Assembly: GCF_030246845.1 (NCBI RefSeq)
Contig: NZ_CP126889.1
Location: 868,001-932,000, forward strand
Source: Enhydrobacter sp.
GTDB taxonomy: Bacteria; Pseudomonadota; Alphaproteobacteria; Reyranellales; Reyranellaceae
Reading direction: 5' to 3'
Length of the DNA stretch: 64,000 nt
The position numbers and the translations under genes were made by a program. The notes beneath the pieces are model-generated. The model did not search any database. It was not told where the DNA came from and worked only from the letters and a program-made list of their open reading frames with translations. This document shows positions 35,671-44,203 of this stretch, piece after piece. Position 1 is the first letter of the stretch. The number at the start of each line of letters is the position of its first letter.

Positions 35671-36320
35671 GTCAGCACGGCGTCGACCAGACGCCAAACA
35701 TAGGCCGGCGAAAGCGGCCGCAGCCCGAAGGTGGATTGATAGAACAGCGTGCCGTAGATCTGGTCGTACAGCTCCTCGGCCGGGCGGCCGCTGTCGATCT
35801 GGCCGGCACGCTGGCCGTTGCGGATGATCCTGATGCCCAGGCTGCGTCGCACGTCGAGATAGCGCTCCGAAAAAAGCCGGCCGGAGCCGGTCCTGGCGAT
35901 GCACTCGGCAATGACAGCGAGCTGCACCTTGCCGAACTCGCCGTCCAGCGCCTCCGCATAGGCAGCGGCGTGCGCGCGCAGCAGCGCCACGGGATCGCCC
36001 TCCTCCGACAAGGGGAGGAGTGATGCAGCCTTCCTGAGGAAGGCGTCGATCAGCAGTGCCTCGCGCGATGGCCACCATTTGTAGATCGTCATCTTGGAGA
36101 CGCCTGCCTCGCGGGAGATCGCGTCAATGGTCGTCGCCGCGAGTCCCTTGGTCGCCATCAGCTGGTAGGCTCCTTCGAGCACCGCCCGTTCCGTCTCGAC
36201 GGAGCGCGGCCGGCCGGGTCGGCCCGGAACGATGTCTGTGTCGGTCGGCACGATGGCAGCCTGCGGGTCCAATGCGGAAGCGCTATGCCAGCGCCCCTCC
36301 ACCTCGAGAGGCACCCACAT
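35667..36320 (-). CDS. TetR-family regulator, likely of the desaturase
   Basis: A protein of about 217 residues. The HTH reads LEGAYQLMATKGLAATTIDA and SREAGVSKMTIYKWWPSREAL; the C-terminal domain has the GRLFSERYLDVRRS and LYDQIYGTLFYQ segments of the AcrR-like/TetR_C_11 group. The N-terminal 35 residues before GRPGRPRS are not typical, so the true start may be further downstream. It is convergent with the desaturase and overlaps it by 4 bases. The palindrome at 34659 is a candidate binding site. Confidence 0.85.
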   Translation of the reverse strand: MWVPLEVEGRWHSASALDPQAAIVPTDTDIVPGRPGRPRSVETERAVLEGAYQLMATKGLAATTIDAISREAGVSKMTIYKWWPSREALLIDAFLRKAASLLPLSEEGDPVALLRAHAAAYAEALDGEFGKVQLAVIAECIARTGSGRLFSERYLDVRRSLGIRIIRNGQRAGQIDSGRPAEELYDQIYGTLFYQSTFGLRPLSPAYVWRLVDAVLT

Positions 36321-36550
36321 GAGCGAGGGAGTCGCCTTCTATCATAGCGTTCCCGATCGCAAATGGCGCACCGGATGCTCGAGGAGGTCGCGGCGCCTAT
36401 CGTATCGTACCAGTCGATCCCCCCAGGAAGGAACAGAAGTCGCCCGACTTCCTGGCGCTGAACCCGATGGGCAAGCTGCCGACCATGATCCATCGCGCGC
36501 ACGGTCGTGACCGAGACGGCCTTCCAGCGCGCCACGAGCGCGTCCTGCAG
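36319..36550 (+). pseudogene. Remnant of a glutathione S-transferase gene
   Basis: From the ATG at 36319 the peptide MSEGVAFYHS is a normal GST opening, but the frame is soon lost. Fragments of a GST N-terminal thioredoxin domain continue in other frames: RMLEEVAAP, then KSPDFLALNPMGKLPTMI (the conserved cis-Pro region) and VVTETAFQRA. At least two frameshifts are needed to join them, and the C-terminal domain is missing. This explains most of the 339-base gap before mmsA. The ATG overlaps the start codon of the TetR gene on the other strand. Confidence 0.75.
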
Positions 36551-36659
36551 GCAGGAAGTGTCGGCAAGGCCTACGTGAATTCATGCCCGGATTGTCGGCG
36601 TGCAGTGGCGGCCGGCCGCGAGCCGGTGTTAGAACGCGACCATAGCAGCGGAGGAAGCC

Positions 36660-38156
36660 ATGGTCGCGACTATCGGTCACTACATCGACAACAAGCCGGT
36701 CGCTGGCAAGAGCGGCCGCATGGGCGATGTCACCAATCCGGCGACGGGCGAGGTGACGGCGAAGGTGGCCTTCGCCTCCGAAGCCGAGGTCGATGCCGCC
36801 GTCCAGGCGGCCAGGAAGGCGCAGGTCGCCTGGGGCGCCCTGCCGTTGCTGCGGCGCCAGCGCGTGATGTTCAACCTCAAGAACCTGATCGAGAAGCACA
36901 CCGACGAGCTCGCGCGGCATCTCTCGCTCGAGCATGGCAAGACCTTCGACGATGCCAAGGGCGAGGTCGGCCGCGGCCTCGAGGTCGTGGAGTTCGCCTG
37001 CGGCATTGCCCATCACATGAAGGGCGACTTCACCGAGCAGGTGGCGACCGACATGGATACCTGGTCGATCAGACAGCCGCTCGGCGTCGTGGCCGGCATC
37101 ACGCCCTTCAACTTCCCGATCATGATCCCGTGCTGGATGGGCGCCATGGCCGTGGCCTGCGGCAACGCCTTCGTGCTGAAGCCCTCGGAGAAGGATCCGA
37201 GCGCGCCGATGCTGCTGGCCGAGCTCTATGCCGAGGCCGGCGCGCCGGCCGGCATCTTCCAGGTGGTGAACGGCGACAAGGTGGCGGTCGACGCGCTGCT
37301 CAGGCATCCCGACGTGCCGGCGATCTCCTTCGTCGGCTCGACGGCGATCGGCGAGTACGTCTATCACACCGGCACGCAGCACAATAAGCGCGTGCAGGCG
37401 CTGTGCGGCGCCAAGAACCACATGGTGGTGATGCCCGACGCCGATCTCGATCAGGCGACCGACGCGCTGATCGGCGCAGGCTATGGCGCGGCCGGCGAGC
37501 GTTGCATGGCGATCTCGGTCGCCGTCGCGGTGGGCGACGTGGCCGACAAGCTGGTCGACAAGCTCGTGCCGCGAGTCCAGGCGCTGAAGATCGGCCCGGG
37601 CCTCGATCCGCAGTCGGAAATGGGGCCGCTGGTCACCCGCCAGCATCGCGACAAGGTGATGGGCTATGTCGACCAGGGCGTGAAGGAAGGCGCGAAGCTC
37701 GTGGTCGATGGCCGCGGGCTGAAACTTCAGGGCTACGAGAACGGCAACTTCATGGGCGGCTGCCTGTTCGATCACGTGACCCCGAACATGACGATCTACA
37801 AGGACGAGATCTTCGGGCCGGTGCTCTCGGTCGTGCGCTCCGACAACTTCGACGAGGCGATCAAGCTCGTGAACGACCACGCCTACGGCAACGGCACGGC
37901 GATCTTCACCCGCGACGGCGACGCCGCGCGCACCTTCGCCAGCAACGTCAGGATCGGCATGGTCGGCATCAACGTGCCGATTCCGGTGCCGGTGGCCTAT
38001 CACAGCTTCGGCGGCTGGAAGGCCTCGGTGTTCGGCGATCACGGCATCTACGGCATGGAAGGCGTGCGCTTCTACACCAAGCTCAAGACCGTGACCGCGC
38101 GCTGGCCGACCGGCATCCGCGCCGGCGCCGAGTTCAATTTCCGGGCCCGCGCCTGA
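36660..38156 (+). CDS. mmsA: CoA-acylating methylmalonate-semialdehyde dehydrogenase
   Basis: A 498-residue aldehyde dehydrogenase of the MmsA type. The catalytic Cys is C282 in [11 protein letters not shown] and the oxyanion Asn is N151 in [11 protein letters not shown]. The family-specific ends [11 protein letters not shown] and [13 protein letters not shown] are present. It converts methylmalonate semialdehyde to propionyl-CoA in valine (and thymine) degradation with NAD+ and CoA. Length is standard. GGAGG precedes the ATG. No other valine-pathway genes are adjacent, except possibly the beta-hydroxyacid dehydrogenase at 29487. Confidence 0.93.
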   Translation: MVATIGHYIDNKPVAGKSGRMGDVTNPATGEVTAKVAFASEAEVDAAVQAARKAQVAWGALPLLRRQRVMFNLKNLIEKHTDELARHLSLEHGKTFDDAKGEVGRGLEVVEFACGIAHHMKGDFTEQVATDMDTWSIRQPLGVVAGITPFNFPIMIPCWMGAMAVACGNAFVLKPSEKDPSAPMLLAELYAEAGAPAGIFQVVNGDKVAVDALLRHPDVPAISFVGSTAIGEYVYHTGTQHNKRVQALCGAKNHMVVMPDADLDQATDALIGAGYGAAGERCMAISVAVAVGDVADKLVDKLVPRVQALKIGPGLDPQSEMGPLVTRQHRDKVMGYVDQGVKEGAKLVVDGRGLKLQGYENGNFMGGCLFDHVTPNMTIYKDEIFGPVLSVVRSDNFDEAIKLVNDHAYGNGTAIFTRDGDAARTFASNVRIGMVGINVPIPVPVAYHSFGGWKASVFGDHGIYGMEGVRFYTKLKTVTARWPTGIRAGAEFNFRARA

Positions 38157-38162
38157 AGCGAT

Positions 38163-39818
38163 TCAAGCAGCCTGCCGCCTCGGCTGGCGGCGGGCGTCCT
38201 CGAGGATCATGCCCGCCGCCTTGTCGGCGATCATGATCGTCGGCGTGTTGGTGTTGCCCGAGGTGATGGTGGGCATCACCGAAGCATCGACCACGCGCAA
38301 GCCTTGCAGGCCGATGACGCGCAGCCGCTCGTCGACGACCGCGGTCGGATCGGAGGGAAGACCCATCTTCGCCGTACCTACGGGATGAAAGATCGTCGTG
38401 CCGATGTCGCCTGCGGCCTTGGCGAGGGAAGCCTCGTCGTTCCCGACGCCCGGCCCGGGCAGATATTCCTCCGGCCTGTAGGGCTGCATCGCGGCCTGCC
38501 GCATCAGCCGCCGCGTGACTCGGATCGCATCGGCGGCCACGCGTCTGTCCTCGAAGGTCGAAAGATAGTTCGGCGCGATCATGGGCTTGGCCGAAGGCTC
38601 GGACGAGCGCAGCCGGATCGTGCCGCGCGAGGTCGGCTGCAGATTGCAGGCGCTGACGGTGATGGCCGGGAAGCGATGCAGCGGATCGCCGAACTTGTCG
38701 AGCGACAGCGGCTGGACATGGAACTCGATGTTCGGCCGCTCGTGGTCCGGCGAGGAGGTCGTGAAGATGCCGAGCTGCGAGGGCGCCATGGAGAGCGGCC
38801 CCGACTGGAACAGGGCGTACTCCGCGCCGATCAGCGCCCGGCCGACCAGTGAATGATAGCTCGTGTTGAGGGTCTTCGCTCCTTGGACCTTGTAGATGGC
38901 CCGCTGCTGCAGGTGATCCTGCAGGTTGCGGCCGACACCGGGCTTGTCCTGCAGCACCGCGATGCCGAGCTCGGTGAGCCACTCGGCGGGACCGACGCCC
39001 GAAAGCTGCAGGATCTGCGGCGAGCCAACAGCGCCCGCCGACAGGATGATCTCCCCTTTCGTCCGCGCCTCGACGAGACGCCCGTTCTGCCGGAACCGTA
39101 CGCCGGTGGCGCGTTGTCCGTCGAACAGAACCCTCTCGACCAGGACGCCGGTCTCCAGGCGCAAGTTGGGTCGCTTGAGGACCGGCTTGAGGAAGGCACG
39201 CGCCGCCGACATGCGGACGCCGCGCTTCTGGTTGACGTGAAAGTAGCCCACGCCGTCGTTGTTGCCGGTATTGAAGTTGGCCGTGGCCGGGATGCCCATC
39301 TCGGTCGCGGCCTTGGCGACCGCGTCGAGGATGTCCCATCTGACGCGAAGCGGCTCGACCCGCCATTCGCCGGCGGAGCCGTGATGCTCGGTGTCGCCCA
39401 GGAAATGGCAATCCAGCCGCTTGAAGATCGGCAGGACGTCATCCCATCCCCAGCCGGCGAGCCCGAGCTGGCGCCAATGATCGTAGTCCTGCGCCTGGCC
39501 GCGCATGGAGATCATGCCGTTGATGGCCGAGCAGCCGCCGATCACCTTGCCGCGTGGATAGTTGAGGCTGCGGCCGTTGAGGCCGGGCTCCTTCTCGGTC
39601 TGGAACATCCAGTCGGCGCGTGGATTGCCGATCGCGAACAGATAGCCGGCCGGAATGTGAAACCAGATCCAGTTGTCGCGCCCGCCCGCCTCCAGCACCA
39701 GGACCCGGGTCGCCGGATTGGCCGACAGCCGGTTGGCCAGCACGCAGCCGGCCGAGCCCGCGCCGACGACGATGTAGTCGAAGTCCCCTTCGAGACGGTT
39801 GACGGCCTCCGCTGCCAT
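38163..39818 (-). CDS. GMC-family FAD-dependent oxidoreductase (choline dehydrogenase-like)
   Basis: A 551-residue flavoprotein. The FAD motif is VVGAGSAGCVLANRLSANP, GMC signature 1 is around YPRGKVIGGCSAINGMISMR and signature 2 around GAVGSPQILQLSGVGP; the catalytic His region is IFHPVGTAKMG. It oxidises an alcohol to the aldehyde and passes electrons to the respiratory chain or oxygen. Alcohol specificity (choline, polyethylene glycol, long-chain alcohol) is not clear. It is convergent with mmsA (6-base gap) and divergent from an amidohydrolase gene. Confidence 0.9.
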   Translation of the reverse strand: MAAEAVNRLEGDFDYIVVGAGSAGCVLANRLSANPATRVLVLEAGGRDNWIWFHIPAGYLFAIGNPRADWMFQTEKEPGLNGRSLNYPRGKVIGGCSAINGMISMRGQAQDYDHWRQLGLAGWGWDDVLPIFKRLDCHFLGDTEHHGSAGEWRVEPLRVRWDILDAVAKAATEMGIPATANFNTGNNDGVGYFHVNQKRGVRMSAARAFLKPVLKRPNLRLETGVLVERVLFDGQRATGVRFRQNGRLVEARTKGEIILSAGAVGSPQILQLSGVGPAEWLTELGIAVLQDKPGVGRNLQDHLQQRAIYKVQGAKTLNTSYHSLVGRALIGAEYALFQSGPLSMAPSQLGIFTTSSPDHERPNIEFHVQPLSLDKFGDPLHRFPAITVSACNLQPTSRGTIRLRSSEPSAKPMIAPNYLSTFEDRRVAADAIRVTRRLMRQAAMQPYRPEEYLPGPGVGNDEASLAKAAGDIGTTIFHPVGTAKMGLPSDPTAVVDERLRVIGLQGLRVVDASVMPTITSGNTNTPTIMIADKAAGMILEDARRQPRRQAA

Positions 39819-39965
39819 TGAACGCTCCTTGACCGTCGAATGATGCGACCCGCTGGCCGACAGTACAAGCGGCAGGGTGTTCGGCGACCCGCTCTCCTAT
39901 CGAAACGGCCCCCTTGCCCGCGGCGCCGCGCCGCGCGCAAAATTCGGCCAATAGAGGAGCGCCCG

Positions 39966-41108
39966 ATGAAGTACAATCGCATTTCGGCCGATTGCCACCT
40001 CGACCTGCCGTGGATGCCGCCCGACCTCTTCATCTCGATGGCGCCACGCGAGCTGAAAGAGCGGATGCCCTACGTGGTCGACAGCGACGATGGGCCGAAA
40101 TGGGTGGCCAAGAACGGTGCCTCCTTCGGCTACAAGAACGGCGTCGGCCCGGCCGGCAGCAAGTACGTCAAGGGCAAGCACCATCGCGTCGACGTGATGG
40201 CGGGCACCGGCCTCTACGAGGACGGCGCGAAGGATGTCCGCCGCGTCTCCGATCCGCACCTGCGCATCAAGGATCTCGACCGCGACCATGTCGATGCCGA
40301 GGTGATCTACGGCATCCTGGGCGCCGCCGGCCGGCTGAACGACCGCGAGGCGGCCAACGAGATGCTGCGCATCTACAACGACTGGCTGAAGGACTTCTGC
40401 AGCCACTATCCCGACCGGCACATCGGGCTCGCCTGCCTGCCCTACGGCGACATCGACGCCGCCGTGAAGGAAATCCATCGCGTGGCCAAGATGGGCCTGC
40501 GCGGGCTCGAGCTCTCCTGCTCGTGGGACATGGAGCCGATGTGGCATCCGATGTGGGAGCCGCTCTGGAAGGCGGTGAACGACGTGCAGCTTCCGCTGCA
40601 CTTCCACACCTTCCCCAACGTGCCGCCGGACATGATCGCCAAGCACCCCGGTCGCGTCGGGCGCTCGGTGTTCTTCACCGTCGTGTCGGGCTTCCAGATG
40701 AACCTGGTCAACATCCTGGCCGCCGTCATCGCCGCCAACGTGCTGGAGCGCTACCCGCACGTGCGCATTGCCTTCGGTGAATCGGGCTGCGGCTGGATCC
40801 CCTATGCGCTCGACCGCATGGACTTCGAATGGGAGGACCGCTTCACCGACCTCGGGCTCAAGATGAAGCCGTCGGACTACTGGCGCCGCCAGTGCAAGGC
40901 CACCTTCCAGTTCGACCGCATCGGCGCCAAGCTGATCGACGACATGGGCGCGGAAAGCCTGATGTGGGGCTCCGACTACCCGCACGGCGACGGCGTGTGG
41001 CCGAACTCCGACCAGTACATCAAGGAGCAGTTCGCCGAGGTCACTCCGGAGGTGACCAGGATGATCACCTGCACCAACGCCGGCAAGTTCTACGGGCTGA
41101 TCAATTGA
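39966..41108 (+). CDS. Amidohydrolase family 2 protein (ACMSD/resorcylate decarboxylase-like)
   Basis: A 380-residue TIM-barrel metal enzyme. The N-terminal SADCHLDLPW replaces the usual DxHxH, the middle LHFHTFPN supplies a metal His, and SDYPHGDG near residue 340 carries the Asp ligand. These marks fit the amidohydrolase-2 group with decarboxylases and hydratases acting on aromatic or dicarboxylic acids. The start at 39966 follows GAGGAG. Many paralogues occur in soil alphaproteobacteria with unknown substrates. It is followed by an inverted-repeat element. Confidence 0.83.
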   Translation: MKYNRISADCHLDLPWMPPDLFISMAPRELKERMPYVVDSDDGPKWVAKNGASFGYKNGVGPAGSKYVKGKHHRVDVMAGTGLYEDGAKDVRRVSDPHLRIKDLDRDHVDAEVIYGILGAAGRLNDREAANEMLRIYNDWLKDFCSHYPDRHIGLACLPYGDIDAAVKEIHRVAKMGLRGLELSCSWDMEPMWHPMWEPLWKAVNDVQLPLHFHTFPNVPPDMIAKHPGRVGRSVFFTVVSGFQMNLVNILAAVIAANVLERYPHVRIAFGESGCGWIPYALDRMDFEWEDRFTDLGLKMKPSDYWRRQCKATFQFDRIGAKLIDDMGAESLMWGSDYPHGDGVWPNSDQYIKEQFAEVTPEVTRMITCTNAGKFYGLIN

Positions 41109-41133
41109 CATGGCGGCGCCAACCGCCGCCCTC

Positions 41134-41229
41134 TTGTCATCCTGAGCGCAGCGAAGGATCCGAGGTCCGATCCAGAGGTATGTTGTGGAACCGGCGCGAG
41201 GAAGTCCTTCGCTTCGCTCGGGACGGCAA
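41134..41229. repeat. Dispersed inverted-repeat element, copy 3
   Basis: The left arm at 41134-41160 (core CATCCTGAGCGCAGCGAAGG) and the right arm at 41204-41229 (core CCTTCGCTTCGCTCGGGA) flank about 43 bases between the amidohydrolase and the RAM-domain gene. Arms match copies at 24539, 29273 and 57131. Confidence 0.8.
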
Positions 41230-41237
41230 CGGACGGC

Positions 41238-41477
41238 TCAAGAAAACGCCTTGAAGGTGATGAGCGTGAAGGTGTCCTTCACGTCGGGCAGAGTCTGGAT
41301 CTTGCTGGTGACGAAGTGACCGATATCGGTCTTGTCGTCGAGATAGCACTTCATCAGGAGATCGTACTGGCCCGAGGTCGAATAGACCTCCGAGACCTGC
41401 TCGATGCCGACCGCCTCGTCGGCGACCTCGTAGGCCTTGCCGAGCTCGCACTTCACCATGACGAAGATGGTCTGCAT
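41238..41477 (-). CDS. Stand-alone Lrp/AsnC ligand-binding (RAM) domain protein
   Basis: A 79-residue protein consisting only of the RAM effector domain of Lrp/AsnC regulators (TIFVMVKCELGKAYEVADEA, VYSTSGQYDLLMKCYLDD, KIQTLPDVKDTFTLITF). There is no DNA-binding HTH. Such single-domain proteins form oligomeric barrels and may bind amino acids or modulate full-length Lrp proteins. It lies 26 bases downstream of the RNA helicase gene on the same strand and could be co-transcribed. Confidence 0.85.
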   Translation of the reverse strand: MQTIFVMVKCELGKAYEVADEAVGIEQVSEVYSTSGQYDLLMKCYLDDKTDIGHFVTSKIQTLPDVKDTFTLITFKAFS

Positions 41478-41503
41478 GGTCCCGCCTCCCCGCGGGGCCT
41501 AGT

Positions 41504-42967
41504 CTAGCGGGCCGGCCGCGCAAGAAAAGCCGGTACGTGATCGCCCAGTCCGATCGGCGCGCTGTCATCGCGTTCGCGACGACGTTCGGGCCGGCGGTCG
41601 TGGCTGCGGCTCGGACGCTCGGCGCGCGGCTCGCGATGATGTTCACGCTCCGGGCGGCGCTCGCGGGCTGGCCGCGGCGGCCGGGTCTCGCGCGCGACTG
41701 GCGCTTCGACCTGTTGCTCGATCGGCCGCTCGTCACGCGGCTTGCGCTCACGACGGGGCGAGCGCGCGCGCTCGCCGCTGCCGGACTTCGCGCCACGGCC
41801 TCGCCCGCGGCGCTTGCGACCGTCCGACGGCTCGAACTCGAGGGTATCCATGCCGGGCACCTCCACCCGCGGGATCGCGCTGCCGATCAGCTTCTCGATG
41901 GCATCGACCAGGGCGCCGTCGTCGGGTGAGGCCAGCGTGAAGGAATGGCCGGTCTTGCCGGCGCGGCCGGTGCGGCCGATGCGATGGACATAGTCTTCCG
42001 GAGAGAACGGCACGTCGAAATTGAAGACATGGCTCATATCGACGATATCGAGGCCGCGGGCGGCGACGTCGGAGGCGACGAGGATCTGGATCTCGCCCTG
42101 CTTGAACTTCTCCAAGGTCTCCATCCGGGCCGGCTGGCTCATGTCGCCATGCAAGGCACCGGCATTGAAGCCATGCTTCTTGAGCGAGCCCTGCAGGACC
42201 GCGACATCCCGCTTGCGGTTGCAGAACACGATTGCATTCTTGACGTCCTGCTCGCGGATCAGCCGGCGCAGCGCCTCGCGCTTGTCCTCCTCCGCCACGA
42301 CCGCGAGGCCCTGGACAATGTTCTTGGCGGTGGAGGCGGGCGGCGTCACCGTTACCTCACGCGGATTGCTGAGGAAGCGGTCGGCCAGTCGCTTGATCTC
42401 GGGCGGCATGGTGGCCGAGAAGAACAGCGTCTGGCGGAGCGGCGGCAGGAGACCGACGATGCGCTCGACATCGGGGATGAATCCCATGTCGAGCATACGG
42501 TCGGCCTCGTCGATCACCAGCACCTTGACGTCGTTCAGCAGGACCTTGCCGCGCTCGAAATGGTCGAGCAGACGGCCCGGCGTGGCGATCAGCACGTCGA
42601 CACCACGCTCCAGCGCCCGCTCCTGGTCCTCGAAGCTCACGCCGCCGATCAGAAGCGCCATGTTGAGCTTGTTGTACTTGCCGTACATGTCGAAGTTCTC
42701 GGCGACCTGGGCGGCAAGCTCGCGCGTCGGCTCCAGGATCAGCGAGCGCGGCATGCGCGCCTTGGCGCGGCCCTGCGCCAGGATGTCGATCATCGGCAGC
42801 ACGAAGGAGGCGGTTTTGCCGGTGCCCGTCTGGGCACATCCGAGGACGTCGCGGCCCATCAGGACGATGGGTATGGCCTTTTCCTGGATTGGCGTGGGCG
42901 TCGCATAGCCCTTTTCGCTGACTGCCTGCAATACCGGGGAGCTCAGCCCCAAACTCTCAAAACTCAT
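41504..42967 (-). CDS. DEAD-box RNA helicase (RhlE-like)
   Basis: A 487-residue helicase. The Q motif is ATPIQEKAIPIVL, motif I AQTGTGKT, motif II VIDEADRMLDMGF, motif III FSATM and motif VI HRIGRTGRAGKTG. Two RecA-like domains cover about 1-370. The last 110 residues are Arg/Glu/Pro-rich and unstructured, typical of RNA-binding tails. Such enzymes help ribosome assembly and RNA decay, often in the cold. The ATG has a weak ribosome site (CGGAAA), and the upstream leader can fold strongly, which hints at post-transcriptional control. Confidence 0.92.
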   Translation of the reverse strand: MSFESLGLSSPVLQAVSEKGYATPTPIQEKAIPIVLMGRDVLGCAQTGTGKTASFVLPMIDILAQGRAKARMPRSLILEPTRELAAQVAENFDMYGKYNKLNMALLIGGVSFEDQERALERGVDVLIATPGRLLDHFERGKVLLNDVKVLVIDEADRMLDMGFIPDVERIVGLLPPLRQTLFFSATMPPEIKRLADRFLSNPREVTVTPPASTAKNIVQGLAVVAEEDKREALRRLIREQDVKNAIVFCNRKRDVAVLQGSLKKHGFNAGALHGDMSQPARMETLEKFKQGEIQILVASDVAARGLDIVDMSHVFNFDVPFSPEDYVHRIGRTGRAGKTGHSFTLASPDDGALVDAIEKLIGSAIPRVEVPGMDTLEFEPSDGRKRRGRGRGAKSGSGERARSPRRERKPRDERPIEQQVEAPVARETRPPRPARERRPEREHHREPRAERPSRSHDRRPERRRERDDSAPIGLGDHVPAFLARPAR

Positions 42968-43135
42968 TTAGTTTCCGTAACTTGGCCCACATCCGATGGG
43001 CTCGGGGGACGGTCTTCTCGTGTCCCTGAAGGGGAGGCCCGCGAACCGGGCCGGACCGCCGGCGGCCTTCATATGAGGCCTGGCCCCGCGGAAGTCAATG
43101 CAGGCGCCCTGCGCGGCAGACGCGCAGCCCCGTGT
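42968..43135 (-). promoter_or_regulatory. GC-rich, hairpin-forming leader of the helicase gene
   Basis: The 168 bases between the cupin and helicase genes contain several inverted repeats, for example GGCCCG/CGGGCC at 43036-43052 with a 5-base loop, followed by further GGCC-rich arms. Transcribed towards the helicase they would make a structured 5' leader, as known for some DEAD-box genes; alternatively they terminate transcription from the cupin gene. No specific riboswitch is recognised. Confidence 0.35.
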
Positions 43136-43432
43136 TCAGGGCTTCAATTCGACCTCGATGAACACGAACTCGAAATCGTTGGGATTGATGACGTCGTGCT
43201 CGACCCCGGTCTGGCGGCTGTACGAGATACCCGCCCTGAGAGGGGCCGGCACAGTCGCCTTGCCGTCGAAGATGTGGAGCTCGCCGGTCGTGATCGGCAC
43301 GACGACATAGTCGTGCATGTGCCTGTGCCAGCCAGTATGACCGCCCGGCGGAAAGCGCCATTCGGTGACGATCACGCGGTCGTTCTCGACCTGAATGGTG
43401 GGCTTGGCGAGCGGGCGTTGCTTGTCGGTCAT
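43136..43432 (-). CDS. Small cupin-domain protein
   Basis: A 98-residue single cupin. Motif 1 is GGHTGWHRHMHDYVVVPITTGE, with the metal-binding His residues, and motif 2 is HDVINPNDFEFVFIEV. The start is the ATG at 43432, where homology begins. It could be a dioxygenase, isomerase or sensor. It is divergent from the methyltransferase gene across 78 bases and lies upstream of the helicase leader. Confidence 0.8.
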   Translation of the reverse strand: MTDKQRPLAKPTIQVENDRVIVTEWRFPPGGHTGWHRHMHDYVVVPITTGELHIFDGKATVPAPLRAGISYSRQTGVEHDVINPNDFEFVFIEVELKP

Positions 43433-43510
43433 GTCCGAAGCTAGCGCGATGCAGCCGCCCTTGTCTCGCCCGGCATGATAGGCTCGCGTTTCCCGAGTTG
43501 GAGATTTGTC

Positions 43511-44191
43511 ATGGCCCGCGACACGATCCCGATCTGGAACCGCAATCAAGCCGACGAAGACGCGATGGGCGCGGCACACGCGCCGATCTGGCGGCGCATG
43601 ATCGACCTCGGCGCGCCCTCCGATCTTCGACAGTCGACCGTGCTCGACTACGGCTGCAACCAGGGCGGCTTCCTGCGCCTGCTCTACGACCGCCATCCGT
43701 TCAGGTCCGCGGTCGGCATCGACATCGCCCGCGAATCCGTGGCGCGCGCCGAGCTGCTCAAGGGTCATCGGCCGATCGAGTACAAGGTGGGCGATCAGGC
43801 GACGGCGCTGGGCCAGACCTTCGACCTCGCCTTCAGCCACGAGGTGATCTATCTCCTGCCCGATCCGGCCGCCCATGCGCGCGACATCAAGGCGGCGCTG
43901 CGACCGGGCGGTGCCTACGTGGCGGCCATGGGCTGCCACACCGATTCGAGCCTGTGGCCCCGCTGGCGCGCCCTGATCGCCGAAAGTTCGTCGATCCCGA
44001 TCTACGATCATTCGCTCGAGGACGTGTCGAAGGCCTTCACGGAGACCGGCTTCAGCGTCTCCGTGCGCCCGCTGGCGCTCGACGCCTTCATGCCCTTCAC
44101 GACCGGCAGCGCTTATTTCCCCAAGGTCATGGACCAGCTCCGCTACTACACCAGCGACAAGGTGCTGTTCCGGTTCGTCAGGGTACCTTGA
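43511..44191 (+). CDS. Class I SAM-dependent methyltransferase
   Basis: A 226-residue enzyme. The SAM-binding motif I is VLDYGCNQGGFLRLLYDRHP, followed by VGIDIARESVARAEL (acidic motif II) and LAFSHEVIYLLPDPAAHARD. The target is not predictable. The ATG follows GGAGATTTGTC. It is divergent from the cupin and convergent with the large flavoprotein gene (12-base gap). Confidence 0.85.
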   Translation: MARDTIPIWNRNQADEDAMGAAHAPIWRRMIDLGAPSDLRQSTVLDYGCNQGGFLRLLYDRHPFRSAVGIDIARESVARAELLKGHRPIEYKVGDQATALGQTFDLAFSHEVIYLLPDPAAHARDIKAALRPGGAYVAAMGCHTDSSLWPRWRALIAESSSIPIYDHSLEDVSKAFTETGFSVSVRPLALDAFMPFTTGSAYFPKVMDQLRYYTSDKVLFRFVRVP

Positions 44192-44203
44192 AGGATCCTT
44201 GTC

